Shown here piece after piece: positions 1 to 10,168 of a stretch of DNA of 64,000 bases. The number at the start of each line of letters is the position of its first letter. Within the stretch, counting starts at the first letter, position 1. Location: contig URHQ01000001.1 of the NCBI GenBank assembly GCA_900547655.1, positions 1 to 64,000 on the forward strand, read 5' to 3'. This DNA is from an uncultured Collinsella sp. (lineage in GTDB: Bacteria; Actinomycetota; Coriobacteriia; Coriobacteriales; Coriobacteriaceae). The notes under the pieces are model-generated. The model was not told where the DNA came from. It worked only from the letters and a program-made list of their open reading frames with translations, and did not search any database. Both the position numbers and the translations under genes were made by a program.

Positions 1-171
1 GATCCGGTTCCACCGGGCCGCGCGGCAAGGAGATATATTGCCAGACCGGAGGGGCTCCGGGGGCGGGAATCTGGACGTACACATTTCCTACACATCTTGT
101 GATCCGACTGACGTTTGCCAGCCGTTACCTACCGCTCGCCGAGCATCTCTTTATATAAGGCAGTCTCATGG

Positions 172-1572
172 TTAAAGCGGATACGTCCCCCTAGCTAAAG
201 CACAGCCAGCATCGAGCAACTCATCACGTTCTTCCACCGAGAACCCCTCGGCGTAGACGCGCACCACTGGTTCGGTCCCGCTAGGACGGACCAGCAGCCA
301 CGTGTCATCCTCGAATGACAGACGCAAGCCGTCCATATGACTAACGTTTTGCGGCACCTTGCCACAAAACGACTTGGGGTTTACGCCCGGCAGCAGGGTT
401 CGTAACGTTTCGGCATCTTCGGCCTCAAGGCGCAAATCGCGTCGACCGTAACTCGTCTTACCAAAACTGTCCTCGAGTTGGTCGACCAGAACGCCCAAAG
501 GCGCGCCCGTCTTTGCCATAAGCTCACACAGAATCAGACAGGCGAGGATTCCATCGCGCTCGGGCATATGCGCGGCGATGCCGATACCACCGGCTTCTTC
601 GCCGCCCATGAGGACGCCGCCCTTCTTCATCTCCGCCGCTATATATTTGAAACCGACTGGTTTGACGGTCAGGCGGCAGCCAAGCGCCTCGGCAATGCGA
701 CGCACGAGCGTCGAGCATGAAAGATTGACGACGACGCGCCCCTCCAAATTACGAAATTGAACCAAGTCGCCCAAAACGAGCGCCATGATCTGATGCGGAT
801 GTATATATCTGCCGCGCTCGTCAACCGCGCCGATACGGTCGGCGTCGCCGTCGGTCACCAGGCCAGCGCAAGCTCCGTCCTCGATAACCGTGCGCTCGCA
901 AGCGTCCACCCACGGTTCAACGGGGTCGGGGCAGATATCTTCTTGGTCAGACGCCTGCCCGGCGTGAATCTCGTGCACCTCAACGCCAAACTCGCGCAGC
1001 AAGTCGGCTAGATAGCCCTGGGCTGCGCCGCCCATGGGATCGACAACCACGCGCAGGTGCGCGGCGCGGATAGCTTCGGCATCGACAAACGATGCCACCG
1101 CCTGCATATAGTCAGGAATGATATCCGCGGCGCGATATTGCCCCTCGATCCCCATTGGCTCGGGAGCCATGGTCTCTTCGAGCTCTTCGATGACATCCTG
1201 GTTGGCGGTCGAGCCGTCACCCATGCGAATCTTGAGGCACAGATAGCCCTGCGGATGATGGGACCCCGTCACCATGAGCGCGCCGCACGCCTCACCGTCA
1301 TAAGCCGCCGCCCACGTAAGGGCAGGGGTCGGGACAGGTCGCGAAGCGAGCACGGCGTCTAGCCCGTGCGCCGCTAGCACGCCCGCCGCAAGCTCAGCGA
1401 ACTCGCGCGCCAGGGGCCGGGTGTCGAACCCTATATATACCGTTTTGCCCGGATTGGTCTTTTGCCACAACTCGCCGACGGCATCGGCGATACGGGCAAC
1501 GTTATCGGCAGTGAAGTCCTCATCGACGCGAGCGCGCCAACCGTCAGTTCCAAAATGAATTATCGCGCACAC
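172..1572 (-). CDS. Phosphoglucomutase/phosphomannomutase family protein
   Basis: This is an alpha-D-phosphohexomutase of about 466 residues, predicted to interconvert hexose 1- and 6-phosphates in the cytoplasm. The family landmarks are in order: an N-terminal HFGTDGWRAR, the phosphoserine loop TGSHHP, the metal loop DGDADRIG, the sugar loop GGEEAGG and the phosphate-binding RPSGTEP near the C terminus. The sugar loop has Ala where many mutases have Ser, so the exact sugar (glucose, mannose or another) cannot be fixed. The open frame extends upstream to 1656, but I prefer the GTG at 1572 because GAGGTG lies 8 bases before it and conservation begins 5 codons later. The gene is last in the order regulator, homocysteine methyltransferase, mutase. 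It is separated from the preceding gene by a 157-bp gap with a weak terminator, so it may have its own promoter. Confidence 0.9.
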   Translation of the reverse strand: MCAIIHFGTDGWRARVDEDFTADNVARIADAVGELWQKTNPGKTVYIGFDTRPLAREFAELAAGVLAAHGLDAVLASRPVPTPALTWAAAYDGEACGALMVTGSHHPQGYLCLKIRMGDGSTANQDVIEELEETMAPEPMGIEGQYRAADIIPDYMQAVASFVDAEAIRAAHLRVVVDPMGGAAQGYLADLLREFGVEVHEIHAGQASDQEDICPDPVEPWVDACERTVIEDGACAGLVTDGDADRIGAVDERGRYIHPHQIMALVLGDLVQFRNLEGRVVVNLSCSTLVRRIAEALGCRLTVKPVGFKYIAAEMKKGGVLMGGEEAGGIGIAAHMPERDGILACLILCELMAKTGAPLGVLVDQLEDSFGKTSYGRRDLRLEAEDAETLRTLLPGVNPKSFCGKVPQNVSHMDGLRLSFEDDTWLLVRPSGTEPVVRVYAEGFSVEERDELLDAGCALARGTYPL

Positions 1573-1696
1573 GCGCAGACACCTCACAGTGTTTGGATCA
1601 TGGTACGCATGGGGTATACCCGCAACATGCACTCGGCAACCTGCCGGCACCAGCATTCACCATTTGGGCAAATGCTGCCGAGGACATGCAAGCAAT

Positions 1697-1721
1697 AAAA
1701 AAACGCCTCGTATGGAGCGGT
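1697..1721 (-). terminator. Weak intrinsic terminator candidate after the homocysteine methyltransferase
   Basis: On the minus strand a short CGCTC/GAGGCG stem with one bulged G is followed by seven T residues. It lies just past the stop of the homocysteine methyltransferase gene. The stem is only about 5 bp, so this is tentative. Confidence 0.4.
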
Positions 1722-1729
1722 TTTGCCCT

Positions 1730-2623
1730 TTATATATCGAGCGCCTCGGCCATCGCGGCCGTAGTGATTGCCGTGGTTCCACAGCAACTGCCCACCATTG
1801 CGGCACCGGCATGTCTCCATTCGATGCATGCGTGCGCGAAAGCTTCGGGGTTCTCGTGCCATACGGGGCCATCCTGAGTCTGGACCGGATCGCCTACGTT
1901 GGGACGCACCGTGACGGGAGTAGTCGCCGATGCAACCATCCTGGGCACCGCCGTGTTCGCGGCCGCAAGCGAACAGCAATTAACACCAACCGAGTTTGCG
2001 CCGTGTTTTTCGGCGTACAAAACGGCTGCCTCGATGTTGAGGCCATCGCCCAACAGGTCGCCTTTATCGTCAACGACAAAACTCACCAGAACAGGCATGC
2101 CGTCGGCGGCATCTCGAGCGCCGGCAAGTATGGGCTGCAAATTACGGATAGACGTCACCGTCTCGATCAGCAGACCGTCAACGCCGGCATTGAGCAAGGC
2201 GTGCGCCTGTTCGCGCGCAATGCCTCGGATTTCACGATACTCGGCAGAGTCCTCGGCAAACCACTCAATACCGATCGGGCCCATCGAGCCTAGCAGCAGC
2301 TGAGGGTGCGCCTGGCGGGCATCGTCGACGGCCCCGCGATTGACCTCCGCCACGGACGGCGCAATCTGGTCGTGCTTGAGGGCATAGCTCGATGCCTGAA
2401 AGGTGTTGGTAATGAGCACCTGCGCGCCGGCGGCGACATACAAGCGATGGATACGAGAAACGGTCTGCGGCTCTGCCAGATTCCAAAACGCCGGTGGAAT
2501 GTCGGCGGCATCGTACTCACTCAACAGAACACTGCCCATGGAACCCTGCGCCAACAAGGTCTCGCTCGACAAGCGGCGCGTAAGTTCCTCGGCACCAAAA
2601 CGGTTGTAATAACTCGTATCCAT
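1730..2623 (-). CDS. mmuM: Homocysteine S-methyltransferase
   Basis: This 297-residue protein fits the cobalamin-independent homocysteine S-methyltransferases (MmuM/YitJ N-domain type), which transfer a methyl group from S-methylmethionine or a similar donor to homocysteine to make methionine. The visible zinc-site motifs are GVNC around residue 215 and GSCCGT near the C terminus, giving the three-cysteine zinc site of the family. The N terminus has the usual LLAQGSMGS, and INTFQASSYAL follows at about residue 75. Length matches stand-alone enzymes, with no folate or cobalamin domain. It starts 10 bp after the DtxR-type regulator and is probably co-transcribed with it. The ATG at 2623 has only a weak purine-rich stretch upstream. 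The methyl donor is not determinable here. Confidence 0.9.
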   Translation of the reverse strand: MDTSYYNRFGAEELTRRLSSETLLAQGSMGSVLLSEYDAADIPPAFWNLAEPQTVSRIHRLYVAAGAQVLITNTFQASSYALKHDQIAPSVAEVNRGAVDDARQAHPQLLLGSMGPIGIEWFAEDSAEYREIRGIAREQAHALLNAGVDGLLIETVTSIRNLQPILAGARDAADGMPVLVSFVVDDKGDLLGDGLNIEAAVLYAEKHGANSVGVNCCSLAAANTAVPRMVASATTPVTVRPNVGDPVQTQDGPVWHENPEAFAHACIEWRHAGAAMVGSCCGTTAITTAAMAEALDI

Positions 2624-2633
2624 ATATATCCCG

Positions 2634-3056
2634 CTATTCCTCGACGCTGATTCCCTGCTTTTCGAGATAGGCGAGCCAGCGGTTCATCGTGTCCTCGGAA
2701 AGCGCATGCTCCATCATGCAGGCCTCGGAATCGGCTCGCTCAAATTCGACACCGAGCTCCTGAACCAAAAACGTGCGGATGAGGCGATGACGGTACCAGA
2801 TAGCCGTACCAACCTCGCGGCCGCGATCGGTCAGGACTACCTTGCCGTAGTGCGATTGCTCGACAAGTTCGGATGCCTTGAGCGCCGAAACCGCTTTATT
2901 GACCGATGCCTTGGAGACGCCAAGGCGCTGCGCGATGTCGACCGATCGCACGCCGTTGGTTTCCCCCTCTTCGCTTTCAATGCGAACCATGCACTCCAAG
3001 TAGTCTTCGTTCGCCACCGTCAGATGTAGTTCGCGCGAGCTATTTGTCGTATCCAT
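2634..3056 (-). CDS. DtxR/MntR-family metal-dependent transcriptional regulator
   Basis: A 140-residue iron- or manganese-responsive repressor. The N-terminal winged helix (about residues 10-65) carries EDYLECM, where the Asp and Glu correspond to metal ligands of MntR, and a recognition helix around VSKASVNKAVSAL. The dimerisation domain has RHRLIRTFL (His ligand) and EACMMEH, a Cys-x2-Glu-His arrangement as in DtxR/IdeR rather than the Glu-x2-Glu-His of MntR. That leans toward iron, but this is inference. There is no SH3-like C-terminal domain, so it is the short form. I place the start at ATG 3056 rather than 3077 because the conserved part begins just after it. It is divergent from pepT, with a perfect palindrome in the shared intergenic region. 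Confidence 0.87.
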   Translation of the reverse strand: MDTTNSSRELHLTVANEDYLECMVRIESEEGETNGVRSVDIAQRLGVSKASVNKAVSALKASELVEQSHYGKVVLTDRGREVGTAIWYRHRLIRTFLVQELGVEFERADSEACMMEHALSEDTMNRWLAYLEKQGISVEE

Positions 3057-3110
3057 GATCTTCCGTCCCTTCTGCATTCAATGGCTGATTCTACCCCATC
3101 CAAGCGTCGT

Positions 3111-3128
3111 GGTATGCCGTGGCATACC
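3111..3128. promoter_or_regulatory. Palindromic operator candidate between the DtxR-type regulator and pepT
   Basis: GGTATGCC and GGCATACC form a perfect 8-bp inverted repeat with a 2-bp centre. It lies 55 bp upstream of the regulator start and 48 bp upstream of pepT. Its size fits a DtxR-family dimer site, but it is not a known MntR or IdeR consensus, so the link is inferred from position. Confidence 0.5.
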
Positions 3129-3176
3129 GTGCTAGAGTTCTTGTTGCACACGACGACCAAGATTGGAGCGGTCTTT

Positions 3177-4424
3177 ATGGAAAACACCACCACGAGCCCC
3201 GATGTCCTCGAACGCTTTTTGCGCTACGTCCAGATCAACACGCAGTCCGAGGATGCAAACTGCGACCAGGTACCCTCGAGCGCCGTTCAGTTTGACCTTG
3301 CCAACGTGCTGGCTGAAGAGCTGCGCGAGCTTGGTGCGGAAGATGCCCACGTGACCGAGCACGCCTATGTCTGCGCGCATATCCCCGCAAGTGCGGGCGC
3401 TGAGGACAAGCCCGCCCTGGGCCTGATCGCCCATCTCGACACCACCGAAGTTGCACCGGGCGCCGGCGTGAAGCCGCACATCGTGCACTACGAAGGCGGC
3501 AACCTGGTCTGCGGCACGGTTGACGGTAAACCCGTTGCCATGAGTACCGCCAAGCTTCCCGCCCTGAATGACCTCGCGGGTGAGGACCTGGTCTGCAGCG
3601 ACGGCACCACGCTGCTGGGCGCAGACGACAAGGCAGGCGTCGCCGAGATCATGTCGCTTGTCGCGCGTATCGCTCAGGACCCTTCTCTGCCCCATCCCGC
3701 ACTCGGCATTTGCTTCTGCCCTGACGAGGAGATCGGCCACGGAGCCGAGCTGTTGGATATCGATACCTTTGGCTGCAAGTACGCCTACACGGTCGACGGC
3801 GGCCCCATCGGCGAGCTGGAGTGGGAGTGCTTTAACGCCGCCGAGGCGACCGTCCGCTTTGAGGGCCAGTCCATCCACCCGGGCGACGCTAAGGGTCGTA
3901 TGGTCAACGCAGGCAATCTGTTCTGCGACTTCAACGCGTTGCTCCCCTACGTGCAGCGCCCGGAGTATACGGAAGGCTACGAGGGCTTTTATCACCTTGA
4001 GGGTGTATCTGCGACCGTCGATCACGCCACAGCGCGCTATATCGTCCGCGACCATGACGCCGCCAAGTTCCAGCAGAAACTCGACCTTATTGATGCCGCC
4101 GCCTCGATGCTCAACCAGCGTCTGGGTGAGGAGCGTGTGACGGTCGAGATTAAGCAGCAGTATCGAAATATGGCCGAGATCGTTCGTGACTATCCCGAGC
4201 TTATTGATGTTGCCAAGGAAGCCTACCTTGCCTGCGGCGTTGAGCCCCAAGTGCTGCCGATTCGCGGCGGCACCGACGGCGCGCAGCTGTCGTTCCGCGG
4301 TCTGCCCTGCCCCAACCTTTCCACCGGCGGCTATTGCTACCACGGCGTCAACGAGTTCGTCCCGGTCAGTTCGCTCGTCAAGATGACCGATGTGCTCCAG
4401 GAGCTCGTCGCCCGCTTTGCATAA
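3177..4424 (+). CDS. pepT: Peptidase T (tripeptide aminopeptidase)
   Basis: A 415-residue M20 metallopeptidase that releases the N-terminal residue from tripeptides in the cytoplasm. Visible landmarks are the metal motif HLDTTE (HxD), LLGADDKAGVAE with the bridging Asp, the catalytic pair in PDEEIGHGAE, VDGGPIGELEWE, and RGGTDGAQLS with the PepT-typical CYHGVNEF near the end. Length matches PepT (about 410). I chose ATG 3177, preceded by GGAG, over a longer frame from 3081, because conservation starts here and the extra 32 codons would cover the likely promoter and operator. It stands alone and is closed by a strong terminator at 4451-4489. Confidence 0.95.
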   Translation: MENTTTSPDVLERFLRYVQINTQSEDANCDQVPSSAVQFDLANVLAEELRELGAEDAHVTEHAYVCAHIPASAGAEDKPALGLIAHLDTTEVAPGAGVKPHIVHYEGGNLVCGTVDGKPVAMSTAKLPALNDLAGEDLVCSDGTTLLGADDKAGVAEIMSLVARIAQDPSLPHPALGICFCPDEEIGHGAELLDIDTFGCKYAYTVDGGPIGELEWECFNAAEATVRFEGQSIHPGDAKGRMVNAGNLFCDFNALLPYVQRPEYTEGYEGFYHLEGVSATVDHATARYIVRDHDAAKFQQKLDLIDAAASMLNQRLGEERVTVEIKQQYRNMAEIVRDYPELIDVAKEAYLACGVEPQVLPIRGGTDGAQLSFRGLPCPNLSTGGYCYHGVNEFVPVSSLVKMTDVLQELVARFA

Positions 4425-4450
4425 GCCTGGCTGCACAAGTCCGAAAGACG

Positions 4451-4489
4451 AATCGCCCCGTCCTCAACCGAGAACGGGGCGATTTTTTT
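4451..4489 (+). terminator. Strong intrinsic terminator of pepT
   Basis: A perfect 11-bp stem (AATCGCCCCGT with ACGGGGCGATT) is followed by a run of T residues, 26 bp after the pepT stop. Confidence 0.95.
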
Positions 4490-4530
4490 GCTGCAATGTG
4501 AACAGGTTGACGCACGCCAGCCTCTTAACG

Positions 4531-4774
4531 CAAGGAGTGTCCCAAACTGCCGGCACAAAAGGAACGTCCCCAAGTGCCAAGTGGACTACCCAACTGCAAG
4601 TGACGACATCGCTGGTTGAATCAACGTCAGCGAGCGACGTCCAGAGCGAACAAGTTGGCATGAAAAAGGCAGGGCATTGACCTTCTGGTCATGCCCTGCC
4701 TTTTGAATGACAAATTGTCGCTCTGGGCGGCGCGCAGCGTCGAGCCGTTACGCGGGCTGGTAAGCCCGCGTAAC
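4531..4774. repeat. Family A structured repeat, copy 1
   Basis: This 244-bp element fills most of the gap between convergent pepT and the LCP gene. It begins with two related blocks (AGTGTCCCAAACTGCC and ACGTCCCCAAGTGCC). A long interrupted hairpin follows at 4641-4726 (outer stem CCAGAGCGA/TCGCTCTGG, inner stem around AGGCAGGGCAT, loop TTGACCTTCTGGTCA). A second perfect hairpin at 4747-4774 has arms GTTACGCGGGC/GCCCGCGTAAC around TGGTAA. The element ends 1 base before the LCP stop codon. Copies 2 and 3 are at 20175-20475 and 40233-40471. Their stems differ in sequence but remain complementary. Confidence 0.9.
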
Positions 4775-4775
4775 T

Positions 4776-6020
4776 CTAATAGTTGGCTTCGTAGCCGTTG
4801 CCGTCACCGGTGGGCTCTTCGTAGTAGTCCGAATCGCTTGAATCGCTTGAATCGCTTGAGTCATCGGAATCGTCAGAGCTGACCGATGAGGTTGCGGTAC
4901 CGTTTGCGTAGTCGTCAGACGTGTTGTTGTTCAGGTCGCCGATCGTAGAGCTGGAACCGTCGGAAAGACCCATGGTGTTGGGACCCTTGGGATCCTTGCC
5001 GGCATCGACGCGCTCCATCATTTCCTTGAGCTCGTCCTCGTAGACAAAGACGTAGCTCACACCGTCGATCATGGTGCTGTCGTCGGCGTACGAGGGCAGG
5101 TTGGCCGAGTAGATACCGTCGACATCCATACCGCGCATGGCGTTGACCGTAGCCACGATATCCTGAACGCTCATATCGGTTACGAGCATATCGGACAGCG
5201 AATTAACCAGGCCAAAGATCTTCGTGGCATCGAAGTTATTGAGAATCTGGTTGGCAAGGGCGCCAAGCACCTGACGCTGGTGGCGCATGCGCGTGTAATC
5301 GCCGTCGGCATAGGTGTAGCGACAGCGGGCATAGGTAAGGGCGGTGGCACCGTCCATATGCTGCTGGCCAGCGGTAATCTTAATATCCAGGTGCTCGGGG
5401 TCGTCAACATCATCGGTTGCGTTAATGTCGATACCGCCAACCGAATCAATCAGCGCCTGCATACCGTCGAAGCTGACCTCGGCATAGTGGGAAATCTGAA
5501 CACCGCACAGCTCGTTAACCGCCTCGACCATGGCCTCGGCGCCGCCAACGGTATGGCAGGCGTTGATCTTCATGGTCTCGCCCTTGTACTCGACCTTGGT
5601 GTCGCGCGGAACGGAAATGAGCGTCGCCTGCTTTTGCGTGGGGTCGATGCGTGCCAGGATAATCGAGTCGGCACGATACGTATCCTCGCCCGGACGGCCG
5701 TCGGTGCCAAGAAGCAGCACGTAGAACGGATCCTTTGCCTCATCGGTGTCAACCAGAACCCGACGCAGATTGTCGGTAATGACATTAGAATCGCCGAGCT
5801 TGCCCATAATGGTGGCAAACCACAGGCCGGCAGCGGTAGTGGCACTCAGCAGCACGCCAAGCACGACAATGAGCGCGACGTGACGAATCGTGTGGCTACG
5901 ACGACGTTGACGAGCGCGCTCGGAATAGCGAGCCACGTTATCGCGACTGTAGATCTTGGCCTGCGCACCAGTTGAGGGTCTTCGGGCGGTGGTATCCGCG
6001 AGGGGCTTTTTATTAAACAT
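4776..6020 (-). CDS. LytR-CpsA-Psr (LCP) family cell-wall glycopolymer ligase
   Basis: A 414-residue membrane-anchored protein of the LCP family, which transfers undecaprenyl-linked anionic polymers or capsule onto peptidoglycan outside the cell. A basic N-terminal region (about 45 residues, YSERARQRRRSHT) precedes one transmembrane helix at about 47-70. The LCP domain shows LLLGTDGRPGEDTYRADS, SVPRDTKVEY, GGIDIN, and YARCRYTYADGDYTRMRHQRQ, with the arginines that bind lipid pyrophosphate. The last 60 residues are low-complexity Asp/Ser. ATG 6020 is better placed after AGG than the TTG two codons upstream. It follows murA by 12 bp on the same strand and may be co-transcribed, which suits a shared envelope role. 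The polymer substrate is unknown. Confidence 0.93.
   Translation of the reverse strand: MFNKKPLADTTARRPSTGAQAKIYSRDNVARYSERARQRRRSHTIRHVALIVVLGVLLSATTAAGLWFATIMGKLGDSNVITDNLRRVLVDTDEAKDPFYVLLLGTDGRPGEDTYRADSIILARIDPTQKQATLISVPRDTKVEYKGETMKINACHTVGGAEAMVEAVNELCGVQISHYAEVSFDGMQALIDSVGGIDINATDDVDDPEHLDIKITAGQQHMDGATALTYARCRYTYADGDYTRMRHQRQVLGALANQILNNFDATKIFGLVNSLSDMLVTDMSVQDIVATVNAMRGMDVDGIYSANLPSYADDSTMIDGVSYVFVYEDELKEMMERVDAGKDPKGPNTMGLSDGSSSTIGDLNNNTSDDYANGTATSSVSSDDSDDSSDSSDSSDSDYYEEPTGDGNGYEANY
4831..4857. repeat. Tandem 9-bp repeat in the LCP C-terminal tail
   Basis: Three exact in-frame copies of GAATCGCTT, followed by degenerate copies, encode the Ser-Asp-Ser tail of the LCP protein. 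Copy-number change would alter tail length without shifting frame. Confidence 0.85.
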
Positions 6021-6032
6021 AGGCAACCTGTA

Positions 6033-7316
6033 TTAGTAGATGACGGGATCGGGGACGGTAGCATGCTCGACATGCGCGCCGAGCGCCTGCAGCTTTTCGA
6101 CAAACTGCTCGTAGCCGCGCTTGATGTGATGGATGGCCGAAACCTCGGTCGTCCCGTCGGCGATCAAGCCCGCTACGACGAGGGCCGCTCCGCCACGCAG
6201 ATCGGGCGAGGTAACCTGTGCACCCGAGAAGCCCTTGACGCCATGAATCATGGCATGATGGCTCTCGATACGAATGTCGGCACCCATGCGCACCAGCTCA
6301 GAGGCAAACATAAAGCGATTCTCGAAGATGTTTTCGGTAATAACGGAACTGCCGTCGGCAAGGGCGGAGAGCACCATAATCTGCGCCTGCATGTCGGTCG
6401 GGAAACCGGGGAACGGAAGCGTCTGGATGTCGACCGGCTTGATACGCTCGGCACGGTTCACATGGACGCCATCTTCGACGCGCTCGCAGTCGATACCCAT
6501 GAGCTCCATCTTCTTGAGCACCATGCCCAAGTGAATGGGGCAAAAACCCGTGACGTCGACACCGCGATCGTCGGCCATCAACGCACCGGCAACGATAAAG
6601 GTACCGGCCTCGATGCGGTCGCCCACCACGCGATGGGTAACGGGATGGAGCTCTTCCACGCCTTCGATAGTCACGACGGGCGTACCGGCGCCAACAATCT
6701 TGGCGCCCATCTCGTTGAGCATGTTAGCGAGATCGACGATCTCGGGCTCGCGGGCGGCATTATCGATAACCGTGGTGCCCTGTGCGCGCACAGAGGCCAT
6801 GATGAGGTTCTCGGTCGCACCGACGCTGGCGAACTCGAGCGTGACGGTGGTACCGCGCAGACCTTGGGGCGCATTAGCGTTGATGTAACCGTGGGCGGTA
6901 TCGAACTCAACGCCCAGGGCCTCAAGACCAAGAATGTGCATATCGATCTTGCGAGCACCCAGGTTGCAGCCGCCCGGCATGGCAATTTTGGCGCGATGGA
7001 AGCGGCCCAGCAGGGGTCCCATGACGGCGGTGGAAGCGCGCATCTTGGCAACGAGCTCGTAGGGGGCCTCCCATGAATCGACCTGAGAGGTATCAATCTC
7101 GAGCGTGTGCTCGTCGAGAACATCGATCGTAGCGCCCATGCCTTTGAGCACCTTGCCCATCACGTGGACATCGGAAATATCGGGCACGTTCTGCAGCGTC
7201 GTCTTGCCCGGCGCCAGAAGCGTTGCCGCCATGAGTTTGAGTGCGGAGTTCTTGGCGCCCGAAACGGGCACGGAGCCTCCGATGGCGTGGCCACCCTCAA
7301 CGCGGATAATATCCAA
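6033..7316 (-). CDS. murA: UDP-N-acetylglucosamine 1-carboxyvinyltransferase
   Basis: MurA (427 residues) transfers enolpyruvate from PEP to UDP-GlcNAc, the first committed step of peptidoglycan synthesis. The catalytic cysteine is present in PGGCNLGARKIDMHILGLEALG, the position covalently modified by fosfomycin. Other family motifs are SGAKNSALKLMAATLL at the N terminus, RAQGTT, FPTDMQAQ and the C-terminal RGYEQFVEKLQALGA. Length is normal. The start is a TTG at 7316 with AAAGGG 6-7 bases upstream, and no ATG fits the conserved N terminus. It lies downstream of the atp operon but beyond that operon's terminator, so it probably has its own promoter in the 88-bp gap. The LCP gene follows 12 bp later. 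Confidence 0.97.
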   Translation of the reverse strand: MDIIRVEGGHAIGGSVPVSGAKNSALKLMAATLLAPGKTTLQNVPDISDVHVMGKVLKGMGATIDVLDEHTLEIDTSQVDSWEAPYELVAKMRASTAVMGPLLGRFHRAKIAMPGGCNLGARKIDMHILGLEALGVEFDTAHGYINANAPQGLRGTTVTLEFASVGATENLIMASVRAQGTTVIDNAAREPEIVDLANMLNEMGAKIVGAGTPVVTIEGVEELHPVTHRVVGDRIEAGTFIVAGALMADDRGVDVTGFCPIHLGMVLKKMELMGIDCERVEDGVHVNRAERIKPVDIQTLPFPGFPTDMQAQIMVLSALADGSSVITENIFENRFMFASELVRMGADIRIESHHAMIHGVKGFSGAQVTSPDLRGGAALVVAGLIADGTTEVSAIHHIKRGYEQFVEKLQALGAHVEHATVPDPVIY

Positions 7317-7329
7317 GGTCTACCCTTTC

Positions 7330-7368
7330 AAAAAGCATGCCCGGGGTGGCTGGGCCATCCCGGGCATG
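7330..7368 (-). terminator. Intrinsic terminator of the atp operon
   Basis: On the minus strand CATGCCCGGG pairs perfectly with CCCGGGCATG and is followed by CTTTTTG, 36 bp past the atpC stop and before murA. Confidence 0.88.
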
Positions 7369-7404
7369 ATGTGTTCGCAAATGGTCGAACGCTAAATCGT
7401 TTGA

Positions 7405-7797
7405 CTATTGGGCAAGCTTGAGCTTACACCATGCGATTTCATTATAGAGGTAGGCGCGGCGTGCATCATCCTCCGACAAATTACCCAGCTTCTCTTCAAA
7501 ACCTTGAATATCAGCTTTAAGCTTGTCGGCATCGACGGTCGCCAAATCGCAAGCGCGCTCGGCGAGAACGGTCACGACATCGTCCGCAACCTGGGCATAG
7601 CCGCCGGCCACGGCAAACGTGTGGTCGACAGTGCCCATGGCCTTATCGGAAACGCGAACGTAACCGCGGTCGATCGTGCAGATCTCGCTGGAGTGAGCGG
7701 GTAGGACGCCAAACTCGCCATCCGTGGACGGAATCGACACAAACGCAGCGTCGCCCTCATAGGCGCAGCTCACGGGGCACACGATGCGGATACGCAT
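7405..7797 (-). CDS. atpC: ATP synthase F1 epsilon subunit
   Basis: The 130-residue epsilon subunit couples the central stalk to the c-ring and can inhibit ATP hydrolysis. The N-terminal beta-barrel half shows the usual FVSIPSTDGEFGVLPAHS and VAGGYAQVADDVVTVLAERA. The C-terminal part is a helical hairpin of about 40 residues ending LYNEIAWCKLKLAQ. It is the last gene of the operon, 3 bp after the atpD stop. GAGAAG at the end of atpD probably serves as ribosome site, which suggests coupled translation. Confidence 0.96.
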   Translation of the reverse strand: MRIRIVCPVSCAYEGDAAFVSIPSTDGEFGVLPAHSSEICTIDRGYVRVSDKAMGTVDHTFAVAGGYAQVADDVVTVLAERACDLATVDADKLKADIQGFEEKLGNLSEDDARRAYLYNEIAWCKLKLAQ

Positions 7798-7800
7798 AAC

Positions 7801-10163
<2,363 letters not shown>

Positions 10164-10168
10164 GGGGC

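Noticed and set aside
3132..4436. A 434-codon open frame opposite pepT
   Set aside because: It is the antisense frame of a clear peptidase T gene and has no recognisable domain.
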